From Bugulina stolonifera (taxonomy: Eukaryota; Bryozoa; Gymnolaemata; Cheilostomatida; Bugulidae), in assembly GCA_935421135.1 (NCBI GenBank), contig OW285188.1:17709233-17773232 (forward strand): a stretch of 64,000 nucleotides of DNA, read 5' to 3'. Below, piece after piece: positions 47,701 through 63,053 of the stretch. Within the stretch, counting starts at the first letter, position 1. Each line of letters begins with the position of its first letter. Below the pieces are notes generated by a model. It searched no databases. It was not told where the DNA came from and saw nothing but the letters and a program-made list of their open reading frames with translations. Position numbers and translations under genes: made by a program.

Positions 47701-50700
47701 AATAGCCTGTGTTACCATTAAAGGAGTAAGTGGGGACGAAGACTCAGACGACCACTTCCAGAGCAATGCTGTAGCTCAACCCACCAATCATGACTTTTTC
47801 TACGAAGATCATGAAATTGATGACTTTGAGCCTGATTTAGATGAAAAGGACGACGAGTATGTTGAGGATGAGCAGGTTGGTAAATTGTTTCTAATATTCG
47901 TCATTTAATTAAATATGATACTCCAAGTGATGGGTCATAGTTCTGAAAGCATTAAGGGACTTGTAGTTCAGTCCTATACATGTACACCTATTATGGTGAT
48001 GCTATATGTGCATGTACATTATTTTGTATGTTGTTATTATGCTATTATTATGTTTTATACAAAACCAGGACTTTGATCTGCCTACGGAGAGTTTTATACC
48101 TCCCCATGATCTGACGGATGCCGGCCACCCGCAATCATCTCTAGCTTACCATTCCCACAGTCACAGACAGCCCTTTTACCCAGAGAGCCACTTCCTTAGA
48201 GACAAACACTCTGAGCAGAGATCTCCTGAGAAAGTAAGAGTTGTCTACTCGGTTACTATTATCTGTACTAAAGTGGCACAACTCCAGATTATGCAACATT
48301 GGTATTAATGTTAGGCAATGTTAGGTGTTTTAGGATATTTTCTCAATTTTATTTCACTCTCTACTACTTCTCTACACCATAATACAATATAAACCCTATT
48401 GTGAAAATATAGCGGAATTCTGTAAGATTAATGTTCATGCCAGAGGAGCTACCTACACGCTAGTATCCATTATACTGTGTACTACTCTCTTCTGGCTTAT
48501 ATAACTCATAATATTACTTTTATAGATATCTGTTATTCCTGCAGCATTTGATGTTCCACTGTGGGACCCTGTAGGCTCTATTATATCTCTTCTACATAAA
48601 TACGCAGAAGCTGTAAGTATTACTGTATAATATCAACTGCAGATTACCTGTTAGTCTCTCCATACTACACATACATTAACTTGGTAGTGGTGATCTAATA
48701 CCCCTACAGTGTATATTGTAACTGATGGTAGGAAAAGCATCTTGAATAACTAGAGGAGCTCTAGCTGCTATCTAGCAGTGCCATAAAGTAACATTCACAC
48801 TACTCTACTGTTTCATTTACCAGTTAGGATTTAGCACATTCAAGAGAAATGACGAGTGGTGTGTAATATACATGTAACTCTTTAGTAATATATTATTACT
48901 GAAGAGTTACATGTACATGTATATTACACACCACTCGTTATTTCTCTTGAATGGCACAGCTCATGTACTTGTGTTGTACTTTGCTCATTGTACTTACTGT
49001 ATTTTATATAGGGCGATTTACAAACTGCTGTTTCCATGTATATAGTTTTGGGGAACAGAGTAAAGTCACAAATAGATGAGGAGCTTTTAGAGAATTGGAT
49101 GGCTGTATATATAGGTAAGTTATCTGTTAGAGAATTGGATGGCTGTATATATAGGTAAGTTAACTGTTAAAGAATTGGATGGCTGTATATATAGGTAAGT
49201 TATCTGTTAGAGAATTGGATGGCTGTATAATATATAGGTAAGTTATCTGTTAAAGAATTGGATGGCTGTATATATAGGTAAGTTAACTGTTAAAGAATTG
49301 GATGGCTGCATATATAGGTAAGTTATCTGTTAGAGAATTGGATGGCTGTATATATAGGTAAGTTAACTGTTAAAGAATTGGATGGCTGTATATATAGGTA
49401 AGTTAACTGTTAAAGAATTGGATGGCTGTATATATAGGTAAGTTATCTGTTAGAGAATTGGATGGCTGTATATATAGGTAAGTTAACTGTTAAAGAATTG
49501 GATGGCTGTATATATAGGTAAGTTATCTGTTAGAGAATTGGATGGCTGTATATATAGGTAAGTTAACTGTTAAAGAATTGGATGGCTGTATATATAGGTA
49601 AGTTAACTGTTAAAGAATTGGATGGCTGTATATATAGGTAAGTTATCTGTTAGAGAATTGGATGGCTGTATATATAGGTAAGTTAACTGTTAAAGAATTG
49701 GATGGCTGTATATATAGGTAAGTTAACTGTTAAAGAATTGGATGGCTGTATATATAGGTAAGTTATCTGTTAGAGAATTGGATGGCTGTATATAATAGCT
49801 AGTGTTGTCTAGCATAGATGACCTTGTCTACATACACACGTACATACATACATACATACATTCATTGTCTACCTACAGAATATGAATGAATGCATACTTG
49901 TGATGTGAGGTTATTCATTCCCACATTGTAAACCATCTCTTTGCCCAGTATGGTTAGTCAGGACCAATTGCTAGACTGTTTAGTATTGACACAACCCACG
50001 TAAACATCCTGTGTTTGGACACAATGTTGTTTATGGTAGATGACTGGACAATATCAATAAGGCTGTATATGTTTGTATTGTTTTTTAGACTTACTGGAGA
50101 TGTTCAAGCTATGGTGTGTATCCAATACAATTATAACTAAATGTAATGTAAAAGCTATACAGCAGATGAATCAAGCTTCAACTACGATATATACAGTATG
50201 TGCCAAGTGCCTGAAACCCCTCATAGGTGATCAGTGTGGTTGGTACTGTAAGAAATGTCGCAAGATATCTTCACTTTGCTCAATATGGTAAGTCAGGAAC
50301 CAACATCCCTCTTATAGTTGAATAAAACACACAAATCATTATTTGTAGCTGTTCAAGATGGATTTTAGATGTACTTGTACCAGGCACATAGTGTTGTGTT
50401 CTATCATAGAGTACTAGCGTAAGGTTGCTGGTCATTGCTCACAGAATGGTGGCTATGGTATATTATAGTACACAACTCCAAAGCAGTCCCAAGACTATTT
50501 ACACTGTACTAGCTTTTTCCATCATGGCATTAACAGATGCTGGTAATGTTTTAACCGGATACATAAAGTTCATCATTTATAAGCAGATTAAAAGTTATCC
50601 TGGTAGCCTTGAATCTTGTTTAAATTCTATTTCAATGACAAGTCTATGTGGAGTTGTTTGCTCTTACCAACTTTTTATCTAACATGCAAGCCCCATTATA

Positions 50701-50871
50701 ATTTGCATTGAACTGTGTACATAATATTGTTTTAGTCATACACCAGTGAAAGGGATGTATGTGTGGTGCCAAGGTTGTGCCCATGGCGGTCACGTGTCCC
50801 ATATGAAAGACTGGTTCAAGGTTAACAAACAATGTCCCACAGGCTGTGGCCATGAGTGTGAATGGACATAA
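41730..50871 (+). CDS. WDR24: GATOR2 complex subunit WDR24
   Basis: Eighteen exons: 41730-41754, 41931-42032, 42380-42574, 42768-42871, 43049-43165, 43372-43503, 43958-44180, 44541-44729, 45018-45178, 45411-45527, 45854-45998, 46175-46240, 47724-47875, 48069-48233, 48526-48612, 49012-49114, 50089-50287, 50736-50871. Phases agree throughout; 2,418 nt, 805 aa (human 790). Residues about 15-360 form the WD40 propeller (VFKVYSIEEERF, LLSGGKDGMCKIF, LASGGRDKLIKVW). A divergent acidic linker follows. Exon 16 (GDLQTAVSMYIVLGNRV) matches the helical region, and exons 17-18 carry the paired-Cys zinc/RING end (WYCKKC, VWCQGCAHGGH, CPTGCGHECEW). WDR24 in GATOR2 counters GATOR1 and so activates mTORC1 at the lysosome. 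Two splice sites lie in minisatellites (donor after 49114; acceptor at 47723). A possible AATAAA is at 51,261. Confidence 0.93.
47585..47730 (+). repeat. 27-bp tandem repeat ending on WDR24 exon-13 acceptor
   Basis: Four units of CCTATGTTACCATCATAAG plus AATAATAG (27 bp), then a fifth, diverged unit in which the AG used for exon 13 (…CCATTAAAG before GAGTAAG) lies. The upstream units hold ATAAG at the equivalent place. Confidence 0.7.
48838..48953. repeat. Foldback in WDR24 intron 15
   Basis: The arm starting TTCAAGAGAAATGACGAGTG and running about 50 bp pairs with the arm ending CACTCGTTATTTCTCTTGAA, with one short duplication (ACATGT) in the right arm. The centre is AT-rich. Confidence 0.8.
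49092..49797 (+). repeat. 40-bp minisatellite of 17 splice donors in WDR24
   Basis: The last bases of exon 16 plus its donor (GGATGGCTGTATATATAG before GTAAGTTA) are repeated in tandem. Donors begin at 49115, 49155, 49195, 49238, 49278 and then every 40 bp to 49758, 17 in all; the last unit has lost GTAAG. Two unit types alternate (TTATCTGTTAGAG and TTAACTGTTAAAG). Because 40 is not a multiple of 3, use of donor 2 shifts the frame and donors 3 and later read through a TAA. Confidence 0.95.
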
Positions 50872-51806
50872 ATCTTGACATCCCAATTAGCAATCTACTA
50901 TATGCTCATGTTAATGTTTCTCTCCACATGGTGTCTAGTTTGTATCCTCACATATACATGTAGCCTAGTATACACAATATGTTGGTCTATAATAAGCAGA
51001 GAATTGTTCATGTTCAGTTTCAGGAGTTATTCTCTCTGTGATGTTAATTTATTATCATGTTTACTTCCCGCTATCTTATTCAGTGCTATGTAAAAGTTGG
51101 TTGCAATTTTTAAGGTCAAATTAGTGTAGATATTTGCTTAGGCCTGTTCCAAATGCCAAGACATGGTAAACTGTGCTCATAAATTGTAGCACGCTGAATG
51201 TATTTTTTAACTAATAATTGTAGCAATATTATCTTTTTATAAATATTTATCTTTTTGTTAAATAAATAACATTATATATTTTTGCTACCATAATGAATGT
51301 TTAATTTATTTTTGTGTGAATAATATTATACTAAGAAATCCATTGTAACTAATTAAGATAGCCCGAGGTACTTCAACAGTCAACTCCCCCATGTACTTAC
51401 TTAGTACTTACAGGAGGGGGGGGGGTATATACACACCTACACATACACCTACATACATACAAACATTTGTACATGTAGAGTATGAAATACTGACCAGCAT
51501 TATGCAAGACTCCTGCCAGAGAATTTGTACATTATTTAGTGATAGTTTAGTTGGTATAAATTTTGTTAAAAATCTGTTTTTACTCCTGTACATACTTATT
51601 ATAGTATATATACATGTATAAAATAGATTTGAGTAAAGTTATGTAACAACAGTAACTATATACTACAATAACTGGTTATCCGTTCACATACTGTAATTGA
51701 ATCATGTTAACTACCACAACTGAATCTGCACCAACAAATAACATAATATGACAAGAGTACAACTAATTAACTGATACTTGATAAATACAAGAATAACTTC
51801 CAGAGG
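50872..51806. other. Convergent 3' region of WDR24 and NUDT21
   Basis: Contains the presumed WDR24 3' UTR with AATAAA at 51,261 and the NUDT21 3' UTR on minus. A G run is at 51,416-51,424. No further gene is seen. Confidence 0.5.
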
Positions 51807-54799
<2,993 letters not shown>

Positions 54800-57176
54800 T
54801 GTTGGACTGCTCTGGAAAATTTTTAGCCTGCAGTATCTAGTACCAGGGTTTTACCTACAATAGAGTAAAAAATAGGCCTAAAAGGTTAACCCCACTTAGC
54901 GTATTCTAATTGTACAAGGTTCATTGACAGGTAGTTTACTAACAGAGTTTATCTTCAGCCCTCTTTTGGGGTTACAAAATAGTCACTTCATATGTTGATT
55001 TCCTAAAATAGAAAATCCCAAAAACTGGTAGCCCGGGATACTGAGTTATAGTAGCTGTGATAATGTTGTGTCTAGTGTCAACACATTAGGTATCTTCGTG
55101 ACCTCTTGGACGGACCCGGGTCGCATATAAAAATCACAAGATGGCCGTCCGACCAAGGCCAGAAGGGCTATTGGCCTGGGATTTTGCTTGGCCCGACGAA
55201 ACCATCCCTAGCTCATCGGCACACCTGATTTCTTCGCGCGAAAACGAGGATTATGCTTTTGGCCCAGACCGGTGTGTTCGCGACCTAACGACTGATGTGT
55301 GCCGGAAAATATTTTCGTAAATTGACCTGGGTCTGAAGTTTAGGTCGCAAAGGCACCTATTAATATTCCCCTGATAGCATTGCCTCTTTATAATCTGAAT
55401 GTATTACAGTGTGATTTATTTATGCTGTAGTGACATCAGTAATGGTTGTATACTTCTACTTTGTTACTTTTATTGATGTTGGCTACTATACTTATGTATC
55501 GCACTAGTTTATTCCTCTAGAAACTGTGTCTGTCCTCTTTTATTAATAAGCAACAGTGCCTTCTTAGACTCCAATCCGAGACCGTTTTTCACATCTTGCA
55601 ACTTGAACCCCTTTTGGTCCAAAACCGACCCTCATGTACTTATTAACCCTCTGATCTCTGGTCTGGAACTGACTTTCATATATACAAAGAGCACAACTTC
55701 GCATTCTTACTTCAGTTGCTCAATAAAGAACACCTACTAATTGTTACTGTTTGCTGTTAACAGTACGGTATCAAGCACTCTCCCCTGGCTTTGAGTCTTA
55801 TCAGGAACAGTCCCATGACTGCTGCTGGGACTCAGCACTCCAACCCTTTCCTTCAGCCTTAGGTTTCCTGGGGGATCGCCACACATTCCTTGACGTGTGC
55901 TGTGCTCTTTGGTTGGTCTTGCCTCCTAGCTTCTGCTTGGTCAGCCAGTTCCGACTCTCTCCCATAAACTCTGATCTGTATGTTGTACGGCTGGGCCTAA
56001 GCTACCCAATCGGACACAACAATAGTTCCTTTGAAATATACAGATATGGCTACGACGTACCCCTGCGTCAGGAAAAAACGCATGCACCAAGACGACCGAC
56101 TAGCACCAAGTTCAGGGTGTGATATACGCTTGCAGTCCTCTGACCCAGTGAATGGTATATCAACCAATCTACCAAACGTAACTATCAAGTAACATTATTT
56201 CCCAAAACTCTCCAAAATGAAGAGAGCCACAATACACATGACAATTCTCTAGTTACGGAAAATTCTCGAAAGCCGCTTGCATATATATAGGCCTAACTAT
56301 GACAATAACACCTGCAGCCAGAGGGGAACTAACGTCAATTTTTGCCACAACTAGTGCATGTCGTAACAGTTACCCCCCTCGAACAATATTTAATTTGAGA
56401 TATAACAATTAGCGATCCTGAACAAAAACAAATCAGCAATGTCGGTATGCTCTCATGATTATGCTGAAGTAATGACTTGTCCACTGTAGTAGATTTTTAT
56501 TAATGAGGCATTCAACTTGCACAATATGAATATGTGATAACAGAATGTTCTATCAACGACAAGTGAGTGACGAGTGAGTAACTATATCATAATTGCAGCT
56601 TATTGTAATACTATACTATTAATAAAATAAAAATACATGTCACTACCTAATACTTGACTCGTCTGGTCAGAAGAGATCCTTTTTGTGGTTATCCTCCCCA
56701 ATATTCTGCACTTGGCACCAGAAACTATATTACTGAAAACAAATAGAATCTCCAATCGACTAGCACGCAATGTATGACCAAGGCGTATGACCAACCAATA
56801 GTCCAATATTATTTGGGAAACAGCTGCTAGGTTCACATAATCACAGCTGATAGTGAATTCGCACGTGGGTGCAACTTCCTCCTTTTAAAAATTCTGAGCA
56901 TACACATGTCAAGGACGTGTAAATAGTCCTGATTTGATTGCTGTATTACTGCGTATAAATTAACGTAGTATAATATGAATGTTGTATGTTCGCTATTTGT
57001 TCAGAGCAATTTTCCTTAAAAAATGGATTTCTTCCCAAGGCAGTTTTTGTTTTGTTGTTAAAACATTGCAGCAACTCCTTTTGAATAGTAATCTTTAGCA
57101 GAACATTGTCTTTGTTTTACATGCAGTATATGTAGAAATAGCATTTCAAGGATTTTAAGCCTATGGGGCGTTTGTT
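54800..57176. promoter_or_regulatory. Divergent NUDT21-USP22 intergenic region
   Basis: 2.4 kb between opposing start codons. Much of it is an LTR-like sequence (about 55,030-56,360). The frame at 55,751-56,122 lies wholly in that sequence and has no recognisable domain. Promoters of both genes should lie near the two ends, but I cannot assign motifs. Confidence 0.35.
55030..56360 (+). mobile_element. LTR-like sequence, boundaries uncertain
   Basis: A TATA box (CATATATACAAAG, 55,676) followed about 45 bp later by AATAAA (55,722) has the same arrangement as the LTRs at 14,438 and 22,338. A GTCGTAACA end is near 56,362. No clean target duplication was found. Confidence 0.4.
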
Positions 57177-60100
57177 ATGGGAACAAACACATGTCACCAC
57201 CTTGAGGCTCTGAAATCGGCTACCACTTCCACCGTGACTGTATTGGAATCTTATTCATTTTTACTACAAACGTTTGGCATCGGTCGAAAGATTGGTTCAT
57301 CAGTCGAGTTCAACACACGTGACAATGGTATCGAGCCACAACTCTCTTATGAAAATCCAATAGAAAATGGCTCCACTTTTCAGGTAGAGGTGGTTAAAAG
57401 CTCAGCTGCATGTGATGTTTATTTATATACACTGTATTTATTTTGTATTATAATTATTACCTATGTATATGTTGTTACAGTCATCATTAGTTCTATAAGG
57501 AGATATGCAGTAAATACAGTAATACTTTTATTTGCTCCTGATGCAACTCAATTTTCAATTTAAGAAAATTTAAATTAATACAGTTTCAGTTTGTTCTCTG
57601 TTGTTTATTATATAATTATTACTGCATTGTTTCAACGTTCTCTTGCTCTTGGTGCATTGTTTTTTCAGTAATGCAATCAAAATAATTATTAGGTAAATAA
57701 TTATATTGCATAATATTTTTTGTTGACATCTTTGATGTATAGTACTCAAGAGTTGAAAAGTTTTAGCTGCGTAATTGTTATTTTCATTTTCTGATGCATA
57801 GGTTTTAATATTTTTTAGTCGCCTCCAGTGGTGAAATGCTGCAAGTGTGATGACTGCTCCCCAAGGTTGTATGCATGCTTGCAATGTGTGTACTTTGCTT
57901 GTTTTGAAAAGAAACATATTCAAGAGCATGCCAAGTCAGCCAAACACTTCCTTGGTTAGTATTAGTTTAACTACGTGTAGTATTATAATAACGATAATAC
58001 CTTTGGTATATGTATACCCATTTGTATGTATGTATCTCTTTCACTGTCATATTTTGCAGCATGTTGTACTGACTGTTAGTAACAGCCTCCGTTTTGAAGC
58101 ATGAAATGTAGACTTTCAAATACATTGACAAATAAATTTCAAGGAGTAAGCCTATAAATAACTTTTCATCCATCTACATATTAATTCCTGCATTGCCTAT
58201 CAATGTGCCTGATCAATTCAGGCATAGCATTATTCTTTAATATTCTGTGCCGTGTGCAATATAATCTATTCCAGTTTCAATTAAGTTTTCTCTGTTGTAG
58301 CCATGGACATATCATATGGGGCTGTATATTGTCATCGCTGCAAAGATCACATATATGATGATGATTTAGATAAAATAGCTGGAATGAACAATTGTGGATT
58401 TTTTAGTAAGCACTAGTAATACTTCTTTCTACATTCATGTTGCATAATGCCCTAATTTATGTGATGCATAGATTTCTGTATATTATATATCATGCCGCAC
58501 TACTTGTAGTTTTACACTGTTATTTAAGGTCCATGGACTCCAAGTCACATAGAAATAGAATCTCTCAGTTCAAATCCCAAACGGAGAAAGATTGAAAATG
58601 ACAGCAGTGTTGGTGAGTATGACTAATAGCAGCGTTGTAAGTATGACTAATAGCGAGTTGGTAAGTATGACTAATAGCGAGTTGGTAGGTATGACTAGTA
58701 GCTGGTTGGTTATATTTGCGTTACAGGGGATGAGCTCCATTTTCTTTTCTGTTAGTAAACCTCATGGTAGATTTTGAAAACCTTGTATTTTGAGTTACTC
58801 ATTCTTGGTGAGTTTCTGAAACCCCATTTCTTGCTAAAGATCTCATCATATGTTACATTACATTATATCTATTTATTTCGTTATCACCATGAAGGTTGTA
58901 CTGTGCTGTGAAATATTTATTAGGTTTGAGGGGGTTAATCAATTTGGGAAACACCTGTTTTATGAGCTGCATAGTCCAGGCTCTCACCCATACCCCTCTA
59001 CTCCGTGACTTCTTTCTCTCCGACAAGCACAACTGTCTGATGATGGAGCAGACTCAACAGTGCCTTGTCTGCGAACTTTCCCGACTTTTCCAAGAGGTGA
59101 GTCTCTACCTACAGTATTCACATGACTATAATAGTTATATTCACACAATATAAGGCATGAGTTGTTAGATGAATACAAGAAAACCTGCATTCACGCCAGA
59201 GTTTGACAATATTACATGCAATGCAATTAATGGAGAACAGTTGTAATTGAACGTATTACTGTTTAGTTAAAAAGATATTGGTACCCCATACTTGTAGGTA
59301 TACATGTGTTAGTACATTACATTGAAAAATTTGTCCGGCCTCATTAGATGTATCAGAACGTTATCAATATTTACTAATGTATATAAATGTTTTGACCTGA
59401 GAACATAATGTTATTCATGTATTAATTTATTACAGTTCTACTCTGGCTCACGCACACCACATATTCCATACAGACTGCTGCACTTAGTCTGGACCCACGC
59501 TAGACATCTAGCTGGTTATGAACAACAAGATGCTCATGAATTCTTTATTGCTATACTAGACCTCATACACCAGCACTGTAAAGGTGTGTACTTCTGCAAT
59601 TTTTTTAATATGATTCTGCTTTGTTGCAAATGCACATGTCTATTAAAATGTTTTCCATCGAAAAGGGGAGGCTTTATTTCAATTTCTACATTGAATAAAA
59701 TAGCCTATTGGTTTCTGGAACTTAACTATTTGCATTTTCGTTTTTAGAATGTTTATACAGGTTTTATGGTTTATACTAACCTAAATAGAAGTTTGTAGAA
59801 GCTGTGTAGAACTTGGCTTACCTATTACCAGTTTGATACTCATGTCATAGAGTTAAACCATGTCAGGAGTTCTTTTTGTTCTAAACAGAATCTGTGTTAT
59901 ACGTGACTACAGGTACAAATGGGACCACTGGCAATAACTCTAGTCGCTGTAATTGTATAATAGATCAAATCTTCACAGGATCTTTACAGTCTGATGTAAC
60001 ATGCCAAGAATGCCAGTAAGTGCTCAACAAATATAATGTCACCTTAATCTTACTAATAAAAACCAGTTTGGATGGTTTATATGCTTAAAATATGTAATAA

Positions 60101-61924
60101 TACACATTTCTTGATCGCTCTACCTAAGGGATACACTGAACTGCTAGCCTTGTGTTCTCCTGGTAGTTGTTTACAGCTGGAGAACTCAAGCTCAACCCCT
60201 TTTAACATGCTTTGCTAGATATCTCTGAACTCCATTCACTACGTTTCAAACAGTGTTTGTAGGTTAGGTGATGTATTACCACTTTATCAGCTCAGGGCCT
60301 ATGAGATTTTCAACTACAGCTTTCATCGCTCTAGTAGTTGCAGAGATAACTTAATAGACAAATAGCTGAAAGTTTCATGTACCAAGTCATTGTTTTGTAG
60401 TAATGTAGTTGGTGTGTGCAGAAGTCTATAATTGTACTTGTAATATTATATTCTCCATGATATCTTCAGCAACATATCAACAACCATAGACCCATTCTGG
60501 GACATTTCACTGGACTTGGGCATGGGACCAAGTGTACGTAATGGAGGTACTGCCATGCTGAGCCCCAGCTACACAGAACCGACTTCTCTCTTTGACTGTC
60601 TGAAAAGATTCACTAGAGCTGAGCACCTCGGCAGCTTTGCTAAGATAAAGTGTTCGCAGTGCACAGTACACAGAGAGTCAACTAAGAGACTGACTATGAA
60701 ACAGCTGCCCATCGTATGCTGCTTTCATCTCAAGGTAATAAACCAACTGCATGTAGAAGTCCTTTGTCTATTGTCATCCTATACAATGAACTGTGGGGAA
60801 ATGAATAATTTATATTTGAGAAGAAATTATGCATTTGGCACATGTAGGTCTTAGTTGTAGTATTCATTATAATATGTTTTATTGATTTAAAAATCTTCTA
60901 ATGATTTTGTAATTTATGTTAACCACTCTACAATAGTGGAGTTGTTGTTTCTTTAATTATTTGCTCAAACTATGGATACTAGTTATTTGGTGGATGCAAA
61001 CTGCTCTACAGGATATCTTCTTATCTCTCATTGACCTCTAGATATTTTGTTGTAGAGGTTTGAGCATTCCATTGGTTATCACAAGAAGATTAAGACACTT
61101 ATTTCATTCACTGAAGAGCTGGATATGTCACCGTTCATGTCAGATAGTAAAACTGATGAACTGGGTGAATGTATAGTTAGAGATGACCAGCAGTACAGGT
61201 CAGTGTATGGTTAGGGATGTTATAGATATGCCATACTATGTATGTTGTAGGTATATTTTACCACGGAGTGTATTAGGTGTACTATACCATGTATGTAGTA
61301 TATATACTATACTGTGTATGCTGCAGGTATACTATACCATCTATGTTGTAGGTATACTATACCGTGTATGTTGTAGGTATACTATACTGTGTGTTGTAGG
61401 TATACTTTATTCGCTGTGGTGAACCACATTGGTAACCTTGAGTCAGGTCACTATATAAACTATATTAAGCAAGGCCAGTCTTCCTGGTTTAAATGCGACG
61501 ATCACCAGATTACAAAGAGTACTATACAGGAAGTGCTCAACAGTGAGGGGTGGGTGTGTCTACTATATCTACATTACCTACATTGTCTACATACGCTCTC
61601 AAGTAAATTAGTAGTTAGTCATGCTGAACACTAGGCTGAAGTGCCACACTTTCTCTGATGAGAGTATGGTTATGTTTGGGTAAATATATAAGACGTGTAG
61701 CTGCAAACTCTACTAGCTGTGCTATTAGATGGACCTGTAAAGTGGTATATTGTCTAATTCTATGATGATCACCAAATTATATGTACATGTGCATGTATGC
61801 ATATCTAATCCTATTGTATAGTGGCACTAGTTTTATCATCTGCAGAATATATGTTTTATATTCACTGTGGTCCTGTTTTAGATACCTGCTATTCTACCAC
61901 AAGAAAGTTCTGGAATATGAGTGA
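57177..61924 (+). CDS. USP22: USP22-type SAGA deubiquitinase
   Basis: Eleven exons: 57177-57383, 57819-57954, 58301-58405, 58529-58612, 58924-59096, 59436-59583, 59913-60015, 60470-60734, 61056-61198, 61400-61549, 61882-61924; 1,557 nt, 518 aa (human 525), phases agree. The N-terminal ZnF-UBP has [34 protein letters not shown] and YCHRC. The peptidase domain has the Cys box [13 protein letters not shown], the [10 protein letters not shown] block, zinc-binding CQEC and CSQC pairs, and the His box [10 protein letters not shown] followed by WFKCDD. It ends [14 protein letters not shown], almost as human. USP22 removes ubiquitin from H2B and H2A as the catalytic subunit of the SAGA DUB module. 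The invertebrate gene would equally be orthologous to USP27X/USP51, which derive from USP22. Repeats sit on its exon-4 donor and exon-10 acceptor. Confidence 0.95.
58605..58712 (+). repeat. 24-bp tandem repeat of USP22 exon-4 donor
   Basis: The donor GTTG before GTGAGTATGACTAATAGC recurs at 58613, 58637, 58661 and 58685, spaced exactly 24 bp (GTGAGT, GTAAGT, GTAAGT, GTAGGT). Use of any donor after the first reads in frame into TAA within the unit. Confidence 0.85.
61235..61410 (+). repeat. ~25-bp tandem repeat of USP22 exon-10 acceptor
   Basis: The unit TATGTTGTAG plus GTATACTATAC recurs with AG ends at 61250, 61276, 61326, 61351, 61376 and 61399, with one degenerate unit near 61,298. The last AG starts exon 10, whose first bases GTATACT belong to the repeat. 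Confidence 0.85.
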
Positions 61925-63053
61925 CTGGTCTACTTATGGAGGTAGCAATGAATCTGAATTAAATGAAAATGTATAATATACAAGCTGATTAGTCAACTCT
62001 TCTCCAAAGTGATGATAACATCGTATTAAATACATACATCGTTGACATGGTGCACAGGTGCTTGGCTTATCAATTAGCCACTAATTGCTGTAACAAGTAT
62101 GTGCAGGTACTTCATATTATTCATATTACTTCTCACTAAAAGTTCTGAACTTTGCATGATAGTTGAAGCTTTACCAATGATGATACTTCAGATGGAGGGG
62201 CTGAGTTGATAGGAAATTATATTGTGTTTTGATAGCTGCAAGGACTATAATTGCTATGTCATTTTTTTTCTGTGATTATTATAATGTTGTAACCCTTGAT
62301 GCTTTCAATTGGTATATATCTTCAATTTTTAAAGATGAATTTTTTGTTGGCCATTATACCACTCAAAGCATTGGCGTTTGACATTGTGTGACTTTTTACT
62401 GAATTATGTTAAGCACATTGTGCTCAAATTGAATTTAAACGAACATTGTTTTTCGCAGCTGTCCTCAGATGTGTTGTAATAACCTTATGCTATTTTACAG
62501 GCAAGTCAAGTTTTGGTAGCAGAAATAAATATGGAAATATTGAAATGGTAATATGTAGTATGTGTTGATAACTCCTAATTGGTGAGAAAGTAACAATCTA
62601 AAAGTACAGTCACCAAGATCACTCTTTGCTCTACTTCTGCCAGTAAATGGGTTATTTGCTTAGTTCAGTAATATGAAGTTCAATCTATACCCCGATAATT
62701 ATTGTATGCAATACGATGCTATGCTGACTTATTGGTTACAGAGTGGGGGAATTAATGGTTCCATTCAATACTAGCCACTTACTAGTACTAAATAAAATAT
62801 CGCTGATTTTATAGCAAATGGCAGCATGCTTGAAATAACTTTATATAAATTTTCAACTTCACATAACTGATGACATCATAACTTTAAAACTGTCAGAATT
62901 TATCATTAGGTCTAATTTTAGTACTATATCTTTAGCTATAATTTATATACTGTTATTTATTTTGACTAAATTCTAATTTTAACTACTATTTCGAACTGTG
63001 ATATATGCTTTAAGAATCACCACTGATGGCAAGACAGTAGTGCTTTTCCTATT
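61925..63053. other. Gene-free stretch after USP22
   Basis: AT-rich sequence, presumably the USP22 3' UTR and the promoter of the next gene. No exon, RNA gene or bounded repeat is evident. Confidence 0.4.

Noticed and set aside
47360..47721. Repeated hydrophobic frame before WDR24 exon 13
   Set aside because: It is the translation of the 27-bp intron repeat; the coding part starts at about 47724.
55751..56122. 123-aa frame upstream of USP22
   Set aside because: It lies in LTR-like sequence after the poly(A) signal and matches no family I know.
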